NCBI RefSeq assembly: GCF_008634025.1
Contig: NZ_PDCM01000002.1
Coordinates: 1,364,001 to 1,428,000 of the forward strand
Origin: Streptomyces albofaciens JCM 4342
GTDB taxonomy: Bacteria > Actinomycetota > Actinomycetes > Streptomycetales > Streptomycetaceae
Direction: 5' to 3'
Length of the DNA stretch: 64,000 bases
The position numbers were made by a program, and so were the translations under genes. Below are positions 51,059 through 58,928 of the stretch, in pieces. The notes below the pieces were generated by a model, which had not been told where the DNA came from, did not search any database, and worked only from the letters and a program-made list of their open reading frames with translations. Every line of letters begins with the position of its first letter. Position 1 is the stretch's first letter.

Positions 51059-52143
51059 GCAGTCCTCGTGGTGACAGTGCGGGCGAGTTCGCGTAGGGCT
51101 TGGTGTGCCGTGGGGGAAAGGGCGGCGCGGTCCAGAGCACGGCCGGCCTGCGCACAGCGTTCACCGATCATCCGCTCGATCTCGTCCGGTGCGCCGGAGC
51201 AGGCGATCAGATGCCGGATGCGGCCGGCGTCCTCGGCTGTCAGGCACGGGTTGCCGATCAAGGAGCGCAGGGTGTGCCGATGGGCGGGCGCGGCACGGCG
51301 CAGGGCGAGGGCGAGAAGGGCGGTGTGCTTGCCCTCGCGCAGGTCGTCCACCGACGGTTTGCCGGTGACGGCGGGATCGCCGAAGACGCCGAGAAGGTCG
51401 TCGCGCAGCTGGAACGCCTCGCCGAGCGGGAGCGCGAACTCGCTGAGCCTGTCGCGCAGCACGGTACCGGCGCCGGCCAGCGAGGCACCGATGTGCAGGG
51501 GCCGCTCGACGGTGTACTTCGCGGTCTTGTAGCGGACGATGGCCAGTGCCAGGGCCATGTCGTCGGTGGGGCGACCGGTTGCGGTCAGGTCGAGGTACTG
51601 GCCGTACATCACCTCGGTGCGCATGGCGTCGATCAGCGGCAGGGCGGCGGTGAGCTGTCCGGCGGTCAGCCCGGCGGTGTGCAGCAGCTCATCGGACCAG
51701 GCCAGGGCGACGTCGCCGATCAGGATGCCGGCGCCCGTGCCGGTCCGGTCGGCGGCCTGCGGGGTGCGGCCCGGGGCGTGCCGGCGGGCCAGGGCACGGT
51801 GGACGGTGGGCCGGCCGCGGCGGGTGGCTGAGCTGTCCATGATGTCGTCGTGGATCAGGGCGAAGGCATGGAACATCTCCAGAGCGGCGGCGGTCCGGAG
51901 CACGGCCGAGGGGGTGGGGCGGCGGCCGGCCGCTGCGTGCCAGCCGGTGACGCACAGCAGCGGGCGCAGCCGCTTGCCGCCCGCGCGCAGGAAGTCGTGG
52001 AGCAGCTGGGTGACTTCGCCGGGCAAATGATGTGCGGCGGCGGTACGGGCCTTGGCCGTGAGGAACTCGTCCAGGACCGCCCCGACCTGTGAGCGGACGA
52101 CGGCCAGGTCGAGCCGCTGGGCGACCGTCGAGGCGGCGTTCAC
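51055..52143 (-). CDS. Geranylgeranyl diphosphate synthase (polyprenyl synthetase)
   Basis: 362 residues. First aspartate-rich motif D99-D100-I-M-D103 in FALIHDDIMDSSATRRG; second in AFQLRDDLLGVFGDPAVTGK. GGKRLRPLLC and the Lys of RYKTAKYTVERPL bind diphosphates. Residues Met/Phe just before the first motif fit a C20 product. It supplies GGPP to the class II cyclase whose start it overlaps. GTG at 52143 was chosen because GAGGGGG lies upstream and its GTGA overlaps the stop of a 19-residue leader ORF. First enzyme gene of the leftward diterpenoid operon. Confidence 0.9.
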   Translation of the reverse strand: MNAASTVAQRLDLAVVRSQVGAVLDEFLTAKARTAAAHHLPGEVTQLLHDFLRAGGKRLRPLLCVTGWHAAAGRRPTPSAVLRTAAALEMFHAFALIHDDIMDSSATRRGRPTVHRALARRHAPGRTPQAADRTGTGAGILIGDVALAWSDELLHTAGLTAGQLTAALPLIDAMRTEVMYGQYLDLTATGRPTDDMALALAIVRYKTAKYTVERPLHIGASLAGAGTVLRDRLSEFALPLGEAFQLRDDLLGVFGDPAVTGKPSVDDLREGKHTALLALALRRAAPAHRHTLRSLIGNPCLTAEDAGRIRHLIACSGAPDEIERMIGERCAQAGRALDRAALSPTAHQALRELARTVTTRTA

Positions 52144-52199
52144 CGAACCCCCTCGGCCGGCTCCGGACGACAAGGCGCCGGGGTACGGGTGAATGCCAT
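52140..52199 (-). CDS. Candidate 19-residue leader ORF coupled to GGPP synthase
   Basis: ATG at 52199 is preceded by a perfect AGGAGG with good spacing and opens 19 codons (MAFTRTPAPCRPEPAEGVR) ending in a TGA that overlaps the GGPP synthase GTG. Such coupling would let the strong leader ribosome site drive synthase translation. No peptide family is recognised. Confidence 0.5.
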   Translation of the reverse strand: MAFTRTPAPCRPEPAEGVR

Positions 52200-53175
52200 C
52201 GGACCTCCTCTGCGGGCAGCCGGATTCCGCCGCGTCGCCGTCCGGGCGGGCTCCGGCAGGTGCGGTGACCGGGCAGCACCAGTGCATCGCTTCTCACCCG
52301 GTTGCGACAAGGGCGATCGGCAGTATGCGCGGTGCCTGTGCTGCGAGGTGGTGACGTGGCGGACGACGGGCCGGACCGCCAGCGGCTGACATCCGACCGC
52401 GCTTCCGGCACGGGCGAGTGCAGCTTCAACGAGCCGGTGCTCGGCACGGCGTAACCGGGCGGCTTCCAGCAGGTGTCCGACTCGCTGTACACCGCCTCAA
52501 GCGCCGGGGTCTTCTGCCCTCCGAGCGCCTGGTCGACGGCGGCTACACCTCCGTAGCCCTCCGGGACCAGGTCGCCCGCGGTCACGACGTCACCCTGGTC
52601 GGCCCGGTCCGGCGCAAACGCATCCGTCGGTCCCGCAAGGGCAACGCGTTCGACCGAGACGCCCTCGCCATCGGCTGGGAGCCCCAGCGTCACCTGCCCG
52701 CAGGGGAAGCTGAGCACGGAGTGGCCGACTCCGCCGTCCACCACGCCCCACGTCCGGGTCCGGTTCGCCAAGGGCGTTTGCAAGATCGCCGCCATACGCC
52801 GTACGGGCGACGCCGCGTTCCCGGTGGCCGGGTGCGGGGAGGTATACGGGGTGGCGGGCGGTCCGCCGGGGTGGCGCGGGGCCGTTCGCCCGGCGCCTGC
52901 CGGGCGAGGCGCTCGGGCTGCGGGATGATGCGTCGCGCGCACGGCTCCGCAGGTGACCGCGGCCCGGCGCACACCGGGGCGGCGCCGGTCGCGTACGGGT
53001 CGAGGGAGGAACGCCGCAGTGTCCGAGCGCACGCCGTGCCCCGCGGGAGAGCGTCAGCCGCGGCATCCGGGCCCGGCCAGGGGCCCGCCGGGGCGCGGCC
53101 CGCAGCGTCCGCCCACCGCCCGCCCCGTCGCCCACCGGCCCCCCTCGTCCGGCGACCCGCTCTCCGAGGCAGCGT
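52200..53175. other. Operon upstream region, transposase remnant and gene-free sequence
   Basis: The left part (to about 52410) should hold the diterpenoid operon promoter. An IS1182-like transposase remnant occupies about 52490-52790. From there to the methyltransferase start the DNA is very GC-rich with no supported gene. The junction of normal and lower G+C lies near the remnant. Confidence 0.5.
52490..52790 (+). pseudogene. IS1182-family DDE transposase remnant, frameshifted and truncated
   Basis: RGLLPSERLVDGGYTSVALR followed by VTLVGPVRRKRIR and FDRDALAIGWEPQ resembles the catalytic region of IS1182-like transposases (LVDGGYTS with the catalytic Asp). A one-base loss near 52688 shifts the frame; the next frame continues VTCPQGKLSTEWPTPPS and VRVRFAKGVCK, the CPQGK-S-W segment that normally follows. 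Both ends are missing. It is dead, but shows that a mobile element once landed beside the diterpenoid operon. Confidence 0.65.
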
Positions 53176-53928
53176 ATGACTTCCCAATTCGACGGTCTGG
53201 CCGCTCTGCACGAGCGCAGCATCGACGAACTGCCCGTCAGACGGCACATCGAGATGCCCTCCGTCCTCGCCGCGGCGGGCGGCGTCGAAGGGCTCCGGGT
53301 CCTGGACCTCGGCTGCGGTTCCGGGCTCTACGCCCGCTTCTTCGCCCGCAACGGCGCGGCCGGCGTGCTCGGCGTCGACCGCTCCCCCGGGCTGGTCGCG
53401 CACGCCCGGCACCGCGAGGAGGTGGAGCCCCTCGGCGTGCGCTACCTGGTGCACGACGCAGCGACGACGGACGCGCTGGCCGGGGCGTTCGACCTGACCG
53501 TGGCCGTCTACGCGCTGTCGTACGCGGCCACTCCGGCCGCGCTCACCCGGCTGTGCGCGGCCGCCCGCGCCACCCTGGCCCCGGGCGGCCGTTTCGTGGC
53601 CGCCACGCTCAACCCGGACTTCGCGACGGTCCCCCACTACTACCGGCCCTACGGCTTCGACCTCACCGTGGCGGACCCGCACCTGCGCGACGGCGACCCC
53701 GTCGGCCTGCACGCCCGTGCCGACGGGGAGAGCTTCCAGGTGACCGCCTACTACTGGTCCCGCGAGGCGCACGGACGGGCGCTGGCGGAGGCCGGCTTCA
53801 CCGACATCGCCTGGCAGTCGCCGCGCACCGCCGCCGACGGCAGCGCGTCCCTGTTCGCGCGCTATCTGGCGGCGCCGCACGTCCTGGCCGTGTCCGCGCG
53901 GGCGGCCGGGGGCGCCTCCCGGCGGTAG
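53176..53928 (+). CDS. Class I SAM-dependent methyltransferase
   Basis: 250 residues. Motif I is VLDLGCGSGLYARFFA, followed by GVDRSPGLVAHARH (motif II) and HDAATTDALAGAFDLTVAVY, typical of UbiE/Coq5-like small-molecule methyltransferases. The end YYWSREAHGRALAEAGFTDI is the usual post-motif region. ATG at 53176 follows CGAGG. It lies just right of the transposase remnant; its G+C is normal for the chromosome, so it is probably not part of the diterpenoid island. Substrate unknown. It ends 6 bp from the convergent BNR-repeat gene. Confidence 0.85.
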   Translation: MTSQFDGLAALHERSIDELPVRRHIEMPSVLAAAGGVEGLRVLDLGCGSGLYARFFARNGAAGVLGVDRSPGLVAHARHREEVEPLGVRYLVHDAATTDALAGAFDLTVAVYALSYAATPAALTRLCAAARATLAPGGRFVAATLNPDFATVPHYYRPYGFDLTVADPHLRDGDPVGLHARADGESFQVTAYYWSREAHGRALAEAGFTDIAWQSPRTAADGSASLFARYLAAPHVLAVSARAAGGASRR

Positions 53929-53934
53929 CCGGGG

Positions 53935-55104
53935 TCACGGCTCCAGCCGCGCGATGCGCCCGTCCTCCCCCGCCGCCCAGCAGCCGGCGTCCGGCGCGCA
54001 GTCGACGGTGTCGTACGAGCCGTCGTCGAAGGCGTACCACCTGCGGCCGCCGTCGAACGTGACGTCGCTGCCCGTCGGACCGACCGCGAGGGCGGCCCGT
54101 GTGGAGCGGGGGAACCAGGTCACGCCGGACCGGTAGCGCTTCGGGGGCCGGACGGACGCCTGCCAGGACGCGCCGCCGTCCGCGCTCACCGCGGCGGCCA
54201 TGGGCGAGGGCTTGCCGGTGCGGTGGTCGCCGCCGACCGCGAGGCCGTGCGTACGGTCGCGGAAGGCCAGCCCGAAGACCCCGCGCGCCGGGTCGCCGGC
54301 CGGGACCGGCGTCTGCGACACGGTCCAGCTGCGCCCGCGGTCGGGCGAGTACAGCACCCGGCTGCGGGCCGCGCCGCCGGTGGCGAACCACGCGTCGTGG
54401 TCCCCGGAGCTGACCAGGCACTGGCCACTGGCCGCGAACGACGCCTCGCCCGGCTGGGCCGGGGGCATGCCGCGGGTGGGCAGCACCCGCCAGTTCCGGC
54501 CGCCGTCGACGGTGGACAGGATGCGGTAGGCCCCGTCGACCGGGTCGGCGAGCGCGATGCCGTGGCTGCTGTCGAAGAACGTCATGCAGTCGTAGAAGGC
54601 GCGCGGATCGGTGTTGCGGAAGCTCTCGGTCCAGGTGGCGCCGCCGTCGTCGGTGCGGAAGACCCGGGAGGCCTCGCCCTCGCCGGCCGCCAGGACCACG
54701 GCGCGCCGCGCGTCGAACGCCTCGATGTCGCGGAAGTCCAGCTTCCCCGCGCCCGGCGGGGACACGTCACGCCAGTGGTCGCCGCCGTCGCGGGTGCGCA
54801 GCACGGTGCCGCCGGTGCCGGCGACCCAGGCGGTGTGGCGGCTGACGGCGGCCAGGCCCCGGAAGCGGGCGTCGCTGTCGCTGTCCTTCAGGTCCCAGCC
54901 GCCGCGCAGCGCCGCGACCGCGGCCGGTCGCGCGGCGGTCTGCGCGGCGGCCGCCGCGCGTGCCGCGGTGCGCTGCGGCTGTGCCGCCACGGGAGCGGTG
55001 CTCGCGGCACCGAGCGCCACGGCACAGGCCACCGCCCACAGCGTGCGCTTACGTCTCGTCCGTCCCGGCTGTCCTGGCAGTCCCGGCTTCCCCTTGGCCC
55101 TCAT
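53935..55104 (-). CDS. Secreted YCF48/BNR-repeat beta-propeller protein
   Basis: 389 residues. Basic N-terminus and a signal peptide (TLWAVACAVALGAASTAPVAA) lead into repeated propeller blades with the pattern T-x-DGG-x-x-W: RTRDGGDHWRDVS, RTDDGGATWTES, STVDGGRNWRVL, SPDRGRSWTVS, SADGGASWQAS and TFDGGRRWYAF. Six Asp-box/BNR units suit a six- or seven-bladed propeller. Such proteins include YCF48-like factors and oxidoreductase-annotated exported proteins; no sialidase catalytic residues are evident. ATG at 55104 lacks a clear ribosome site. It is a single-gene unit. Confidence 0.8.
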   Translation of the reverse strand: MRAKGKPGLPGQPGRTRRKRTLWAVACAVALGAASTAPVAAQPQRTAARAAAAAQTAARPAAVAALRGGWDLKDSDSDARFRGLAAVSRHTAWVAGTGGTVLRTRDGGDHWRDVSPPGAGKLDFRDIEAFDARRAVVLAAGEGEASRVFRTDDGGATWTESFRNTDPRAFYDCMTFFDSSHGIALADPVDGAYRILSTVDGGRNWRVLPTRGMPPAQPGEASFAASGQCLVSSGDHDAWFATGGAARSRVLYSPDRGRSWTVSQTPVPAGDPARGVFGLAFRDRTHGLAVGGDHRTGKPSPMAAAVSADGGASWQASVRPPKRYRSGVTWFPRSTRAALAVGPTGSDVTFDGGRRWYAFDDGSYDTVDCAPDAGCWAAGEDGRIARLEP

Positions 55105-55276
55105 GAGGCTGGAAGCTAGCCCAGCCCGGACGCCCCGTCCAGAGACACCAGGCAACGGCTGCCCGAACTCTCGCCTCGCGCGCTCCGCCCGGCCCTCCTA
55201 CTGTGCTGCACAGGGGGTGCGGAACGCTCGCGGGCGACGTACAGGAGGCCCTGATGGACCGGCAGGAAGTGCACCG

Positions 55277-55591
55277 ATGAACGCGCCGGCCCCGGTGACG
55301 GTGACCGACGACCGCGCCGCCCACCGCTTCGAGGCCCGGCTCGGCGGCGAAGTGGCGGGGGTGGCCGCCTATCTGCGCGCCGAGGGGCTGCTCGCCCTCG
55401 TCCACACCGAGGTGGATCCGGTGTACGAGGGCAACGGCGTCGGTTCGGCGCTGACCCGGCACGCGCTGGACACCGCGCGGGCGGACGGACTGCGGGTGCT
55501 GGCCGTGTGCCCGTTCGTCGCGGGCTGGATGGAGCGGCATCCCGAGTACCGGGACCTGGTGTACGAGAACCGCAGCAAGGTCACGGACTGA
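55277..55591 (+). CDS. YjdJ-like minimal GNAT acetyltransferase
   Basis: 104 residues, the compact GNAT type. VTVTDDRAAHRFEARLGGEV, HTEVDPVYEGNGVGSALTRHALD (acetyl-CoA binding) and CPFVAGWMERHPEYRDLVY with the conserved Cys and Tyr are diagnostic. Members may be N-acetyltransferases of unknown targets. ATG at 55277 follows CAGGAAG. Convergent with the sigma-factor gene, with a GC hairpin between them. Confidence 0.87.
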   Translation: MNAPAPVTVTDDRAAHRFEARLGGEVAGVAAYLRAEGLLALVHTEVDPVYEGNGVGSALTRHALDTARADGLRVLAVCPFVAGWMERHPEYRDLVYENRSKVTD

Positions 55592-55628
55592 GCCCAACGG
55601 CCCGGCGGCCGGACGGCCGCGGCCGGGA

Positions 55629-57143
55629 TCAGGCGGCCCGGCAGACCCGGAACGGGATCCGGCCCCACCAGACCCAGTGGCAATGACCGGACGGGGACGG
55701 ATCTGGTGTGGGTGTGGGTGTGGGAGTGGGAGTCGGGATACGGGTCGGGGTGGGTGTCGGCCGGTCCGTGGGGCGGGTGGTGGGTCCACCGGTCGGTCCG
55801 GTGGTCGGCTCCGCCGTGGGCCCTGTCGGCCCGGCGGTCGGCGCGGACGGCGTCGGCCGTGGGCCCGGTCCGGCGCCCGTGCCCGATCCGGTCGGTCCCG
55901 GAACCGGCCCCGACCGCCCGGTGGCGGTCGGTACGGGTTCCCCCGGGGCGGCCGGTGGCGCCTCCGCTGCGCGCGCCGTACCGCGTCCGGCCGGTACGGC
56001 GTCGGCGTCCGTGGACGGCGCGTGGCCCGGAACCGCGGGTACGGACGTCGCCGACCGGTCCGGCGTCGCCCCGGGCGCGGCCCGGCCGGGTCCGGCGCCC
56101 GGCCGCGCCGTGCCGACTCCGCCGGGCCGCGGCGTCGCCGCTGCCGCCCGCTCGGCCGGTGCTCCCGCGTCGCCGCCGGCCAGCACGCCGCCCGCGGCCA
56201 CCGCCACTCCGGCGACCACCGCCACGCCGACCCCCGCCACGGCGGCGCCGACCGGCCCGGCCTGGCCGATCTGGCCGCGCAGCAGGTGCCGTAGGGAAGT
56301 ACGCACGGAGGCGAGCGCGCCGCTGCCCGCCGCGTGTCCGCCACCGGCCGCGGCGGCCCCTGCCCCGGCCCCCGCCAGCGGCAGCAGGAACTTCGCCGAA
56401 CCGCCCGCCAGCAGCACCAGCAGCGCCGGGCCGGTGAGCGCGGGCAGCCGGTCGTTGGCCCGGGTCAGCAGCGCCAGCCGGGACCGGCAGTCGGCGCAGT
56501 CGGCGAGGTGGCCGGCCACCGCGTCGGTCTGCTTGGCGGTGGCCTCGCCCCGTACGTACGCGGGCAGCCGCTCCCAGTACCGTTCACAGGCCGGGTCGTG
56601 CGGTGTGCCGGGCACCGTGCCCAGGAACGCCTGCCGCAGCCCCTCCCGGGCCCGGTGCAGCAGTACGGCCGTCGCGCCCTTGCCCGCGCCGATCGCCGCG
56701 CCGACCGCCTCCAGCGGCTGGTCCTCGGCCTCCGCCAGCCACAGCGCCGTCGCCCAGCGCCGGGGCAGCCGCTCCATGACGCGGGCGAGGAGGTCGACGT
56801 AGGCGACGTGCTGTGCCGGGTCGGCGGACTCGGCCGCCGGTCCGGCCGCGGGCCACGTCTGCCCGCCGTCCCCGGGGTCCCGCGGTATCTCACGGGCGGC
56901 CGCCGCGCCGACCGTGGTGGCGAGGTGCCGGATGGTGGTGCGCAGGTAGGCGGGCACGTTGTCGATGGGGTGTCCGGCGCGGATCCGGCGCCAGACCCGG
57001 AAGTGCGCCTCGGCGACCAGGTCCTCCGCGAGCCAGGCGCTCGTGGTCAGCGACCGTGCGTACCCGACCAGGCGCGGGTGCTCGCGCTCGTAGATCCGGG
57101 CGTAGTCGTCCGACGCCTCGGACACCGCGGATGTCTCGGACAT
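55629..57143 (-). CDS. ECF sigma factor fused to anti-sigma zinc finger, membrane and Pro/Thr-rich region
   Basis: 504 residues. Sigma region 2 (about 14-80: EREHPRLVGYARSLTTSAWL, AEDLVAEAHFRVWRR) and region 4 (about 120-170: RLPRRWATALWLAEAEDQPL) are followed by a ZAS-type zinc finger HLADCADCRSRL (about 208). Hydrophobic segments near 235-275 and 295-325 may span the membrane. The C-terminal 170 residues are Pro/Thr/Gly-rich with a tandem PTPTP run and end in GHCHWVWWGRIPFRVCRAA. Having sigma and anti-sigma parts in one chain suggests a self-inhibited, membrane-held sigma released on a signal. ATG at 57143 follows AGGGG. Confidence 0.85.
   Translation of the reverse strand: MSETSAVSEASDDYARIYEREHPRLVGYARSLTTSAWLAEDLVAEAHFRVWRRIRAGHPIDNVPAYLRTTIRHLATTVGAAAAREIPRDPGDGGQTWPAAGPAAESADPAQHVAYVDLLARVMERLPRRWATALWLAEAEDQPLEAVGAAIGAGKGATAVLLHRAREGLRQAFLGTVPGTPHDPACERYWERLPAYVRGEATAKQTDAVAGHLADCADCRSRLALLTRANDRLPALTGPALLVLLAGGSAKFLLPLAGAGAGAAAAGGGHAAGSGALASVRTSLRHLLRGQIGQAGPVGAAVAGVGVAVVAGVAVAAGGVLAGGDAGAPAERAAAATPRPGGVGTARPGAGPGRAAPGATPDRSATSVPAVPGHAPSTDADAVPAGRGTARAAEAPPAAPGEPVPTATGRSGPVPGPTGSGTGAGPGPRPTPSAPTAGPTGPTAEPTTGPTGGPTTRPTDRPTPTPTRIPTPTPTPTPTPDPSPSGHCHWVWWGRIPFRVCRAA
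55700..55760. repeat. GT-rich tandem repeat coding for PT repeats
   Basis: Short repeats of GTGTGGGTGTGGGAGTGGG type on the plus strand encode the PTPTPTP run of the sigma fusion. Slipped-strand changes here would alter the tail length without shifting frame when in multiples of three. Confidence 0.6.
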
Positions 57144-57374
57144 GTACCAACAACCCCTGACGTGTCACCACCGGACCGGGCCGCGAACTCGGACGGGGAC
57201 GCTCCGGTTCCGGCAGCCTCGCACGGGATCCGCCGGTGTGCGGACCGAATATCCGCTCGTCCGGCCGTTCGTGACGGACCTCACGCGGCCGTCCGGTCAC
57301 CTCGCGTCATCTCCGGCGCGTCCTACCGGTCACAGAGGCAAGGACCTGTCCGCACCAGCATCGAGGAGCCGGCG

Positions 57375-57788
57375 ATGCCCCATGTCATCGACCAAGCCGT
57401 GCACGCCCGTCTGATCGCGACCGCGCCCCGGTCGCGCCGGGTTCCCGCCCGGCTGCGCTACGACAGCGGCGACCCGTTCGCCGTGCGCGTCGTCTTCCCT
57501 CCGGCGGCGTCGCTGGACGGGACCGAGGTGGCGTGGACGTTCGCCCGCGACCTGCTGGCGGCGGGCCTGCGGGAGCCGTCCGGCCGGGGCGATGTGCGCA
57601 TCTGGCCGTGCGGCCCGGAGTACACGATGCTGGAGTTCCACACCGCCGGCGGTCTGGCCATGGTCCAGTTCCAGGCCCGCGACCTGCGCGGGTTCCTGAT
57701 GCGGTCGTACGGTGTCGTGCCCCTCGGCGGCGAGGGCCGGTACCTGGACGTCGAAGCCGACCTCGCCGCCCTGCTCCGCGAGGCGTAG
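57375..57788 (+). CDS. SsgA-like protein (SALP), sporulation/cell-division regulator
   Basis: 137 residues. LRYDSGDPFAVRVVFPPAAS, VAWTFARDLLAAGLREPSG, GDVRIWPCG and YLDVEADLAALLREA are the signature of the SsgA/SsgB family, found only in sporulating actinomycetes, where members control FtsZ placement and septal peptidoglycan in sporulation. ATG at 57375 follows TCGAGGAG. It does not match SsgA or SsgB clearly enough to choose a letter. Its 230-bp upstream gap separates it from the divergent sigma fusion, so a regulatory link is possible. Confidence 0.88.
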   Translation: MPHVIDQAVHARLIATAPRSRRVPARLRYDSGDPFAVRVVFPPAASLDGTEVAWTFARDLLAAGLREPSGRGDVRIWPCGPEYTMLEFHTAGGLAMVQFQARDLRGFLMRSYGVVPLGGEGRYLDVEADLAALLREA

Positions 57789-57856
57789 CCCGCGCCGGGC
57801 GCGGCGGTCCTGCCTCCCCCCTCTCGGCCGCGCCCGGGGCAGGCTCTTCGGCGGGC

Positions 57857-57887
57857 TTGACTTCGAGTGCTCTCCAACAGGAAGAGT
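57857..57887 (+). promoter_or_regulatory. MerR-type promoter of aldo/keto reductase
   Basis: TTGACT (57857-57862) and AAGAGT (57882-57887) are 19 bp apart, the long spacer activated by MerR proteins. The spacer holds TTCGAG-TGCT-CTCCAA, an inverted repeat with one mismatch. No MerR gene is adjacent. Confidence 0.5.
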
Positions 57888-57930
57888 GAGTCCCGTTCCC
57901 GACCAGGCACTCTTCTCCAGGAGCAGCACC

Positions 57931-58899
57931 ATGCGCACCACCACGCTCGGCAGCACCGGCCCCGAGGTAGGCGTCATCGGCCTCGGCTGCATGGGCATGA
58001 CCCACGCCTACGACCCGGACGGCCGGGACGACGCCACCTCGGTCGAGGTGATCCGGCAGGCGATCGACCTCGGGGTGACGCTGATCGACACGGCCGACGT
58101 CTACGGCCCGTACACCAACGAGGAGTTGGTGGGCCGGGCGCTGGCGGGCGGGCACCGGGAGCGGGTGGTGCTCGCGACGAAGGTGGGGCTGGAGACCGGG
58201 GAGATCACGCCGGACAACACCAGCGGGCTGGTGCGCAACGGCCGCCCCGAGCACATCCGCCGCTCCATCGACGCCAGCCTGCGCCGTCTGGGCACCGACC
58301 ACGTGGACCTCTACCAGCTGCACCGGGTGGACCCGGACGTGCCGGTCGAGGAGAGCTGGGGCGCGCTGGCCGAGGCCGTGCGGGCGGGCAAGGCCCGGCA
58401 CATCGGCCTGTCGGAGCCGACCGTCGAGGAGATACGGCGGGCCCAGGCGGTGCACCCGGTCGCCTCCGTGCAGTCCGAACTGTCGCTGTGGACCCGGGAC
58501 GTGCTCGGTGAGGTCCTGCCGTACTGCGAGGAGCAGGGCATCGCCTTCCTGCCGTTCTCGCCGCTCGGCCGCGGCTTCCTGACCGGCAGCATCACCTCGT
58601 TCGACGAGCTGGCGGAGGACGACTTCCGGCGCCGGCTGCCGCGCTTCCAGCAGGACGCGCTGAAAGCCAACCTGGAGCTGGTGGCCAAGGTCCGCGCCAT
58701 CGCCGGGCAGTACGGCGCCTCCCCCGCGCAGGTGGCCCTCGCCTGGGTGCTCGCCCAGGGCCGGTTCGTCGTGCCGATCCCCGGCACCAAGACGCCCAAG
58801 TATCTGGTGGACAACGCGGGCGCGGCGGACGTGACCCTGCCGCCCGAGGCGCTGGCCGAACTCGACGCGCTCCCGGCTGCCGCGGGCACCCGGTACTGA
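57931..58899 (+). CDS. Aldo/keto reductase
   Basis: 322 residues of the AKR TIM-barrel family. The catalytic tetrad is visible: Asp in LIDTADVYGPYTNEE (with Tyr), Lys in VLATKVG and His in LYQLHRVDP. The C-terminal PIPGTKTPKYLVDN binds NADPH. It resembles actinobacterial AKR13-type reductases of aldehydes and ketones. ATG at 57931 follows CCAGGAG. Its promoter has the spacing of MerR/SoxR-type activation, suggesting induction by an electrophile or redox-active compound. Confidence 0.9.
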   Translation: MRTTTLGSTGPEVGVIGLGCMGMTHAYDPDGRDDATSVEVIRQAIDLGVTLIDTADVYGPYTNEELVGRALAGGHRERVVLATKVGLETGEITPDNTSGLVRNGRPEHIRRSIDASLRRLGTDHVDLYQLHRVDPDVPVEESWGALAEAVRAGKARHIGLSEPTVEEIRRAQAVHPVASVQSELSLWTRDVLGEVLPYCEEQGIAFLPFSPLGRGFLTGSITSFDELAEDDFRRRLPRFQQDALKANLELVAKVRAIAGQYGASPAQVALAWVLAQGRFVVPIPGTKTPKYLVDNAGAADVTLPPEALAELDALPAAAGTRY

Positions 58900-58928
58900 G
58901 GTCCGGTGTCACCCGCCGGGGGCCTGTG

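Noticed and set aside
52960..53175. Possible plus-strand gene before the methyltransferase
   Set aside because: Only Arg/Pro-rich low-complexity frames; no ribosome site or domain.
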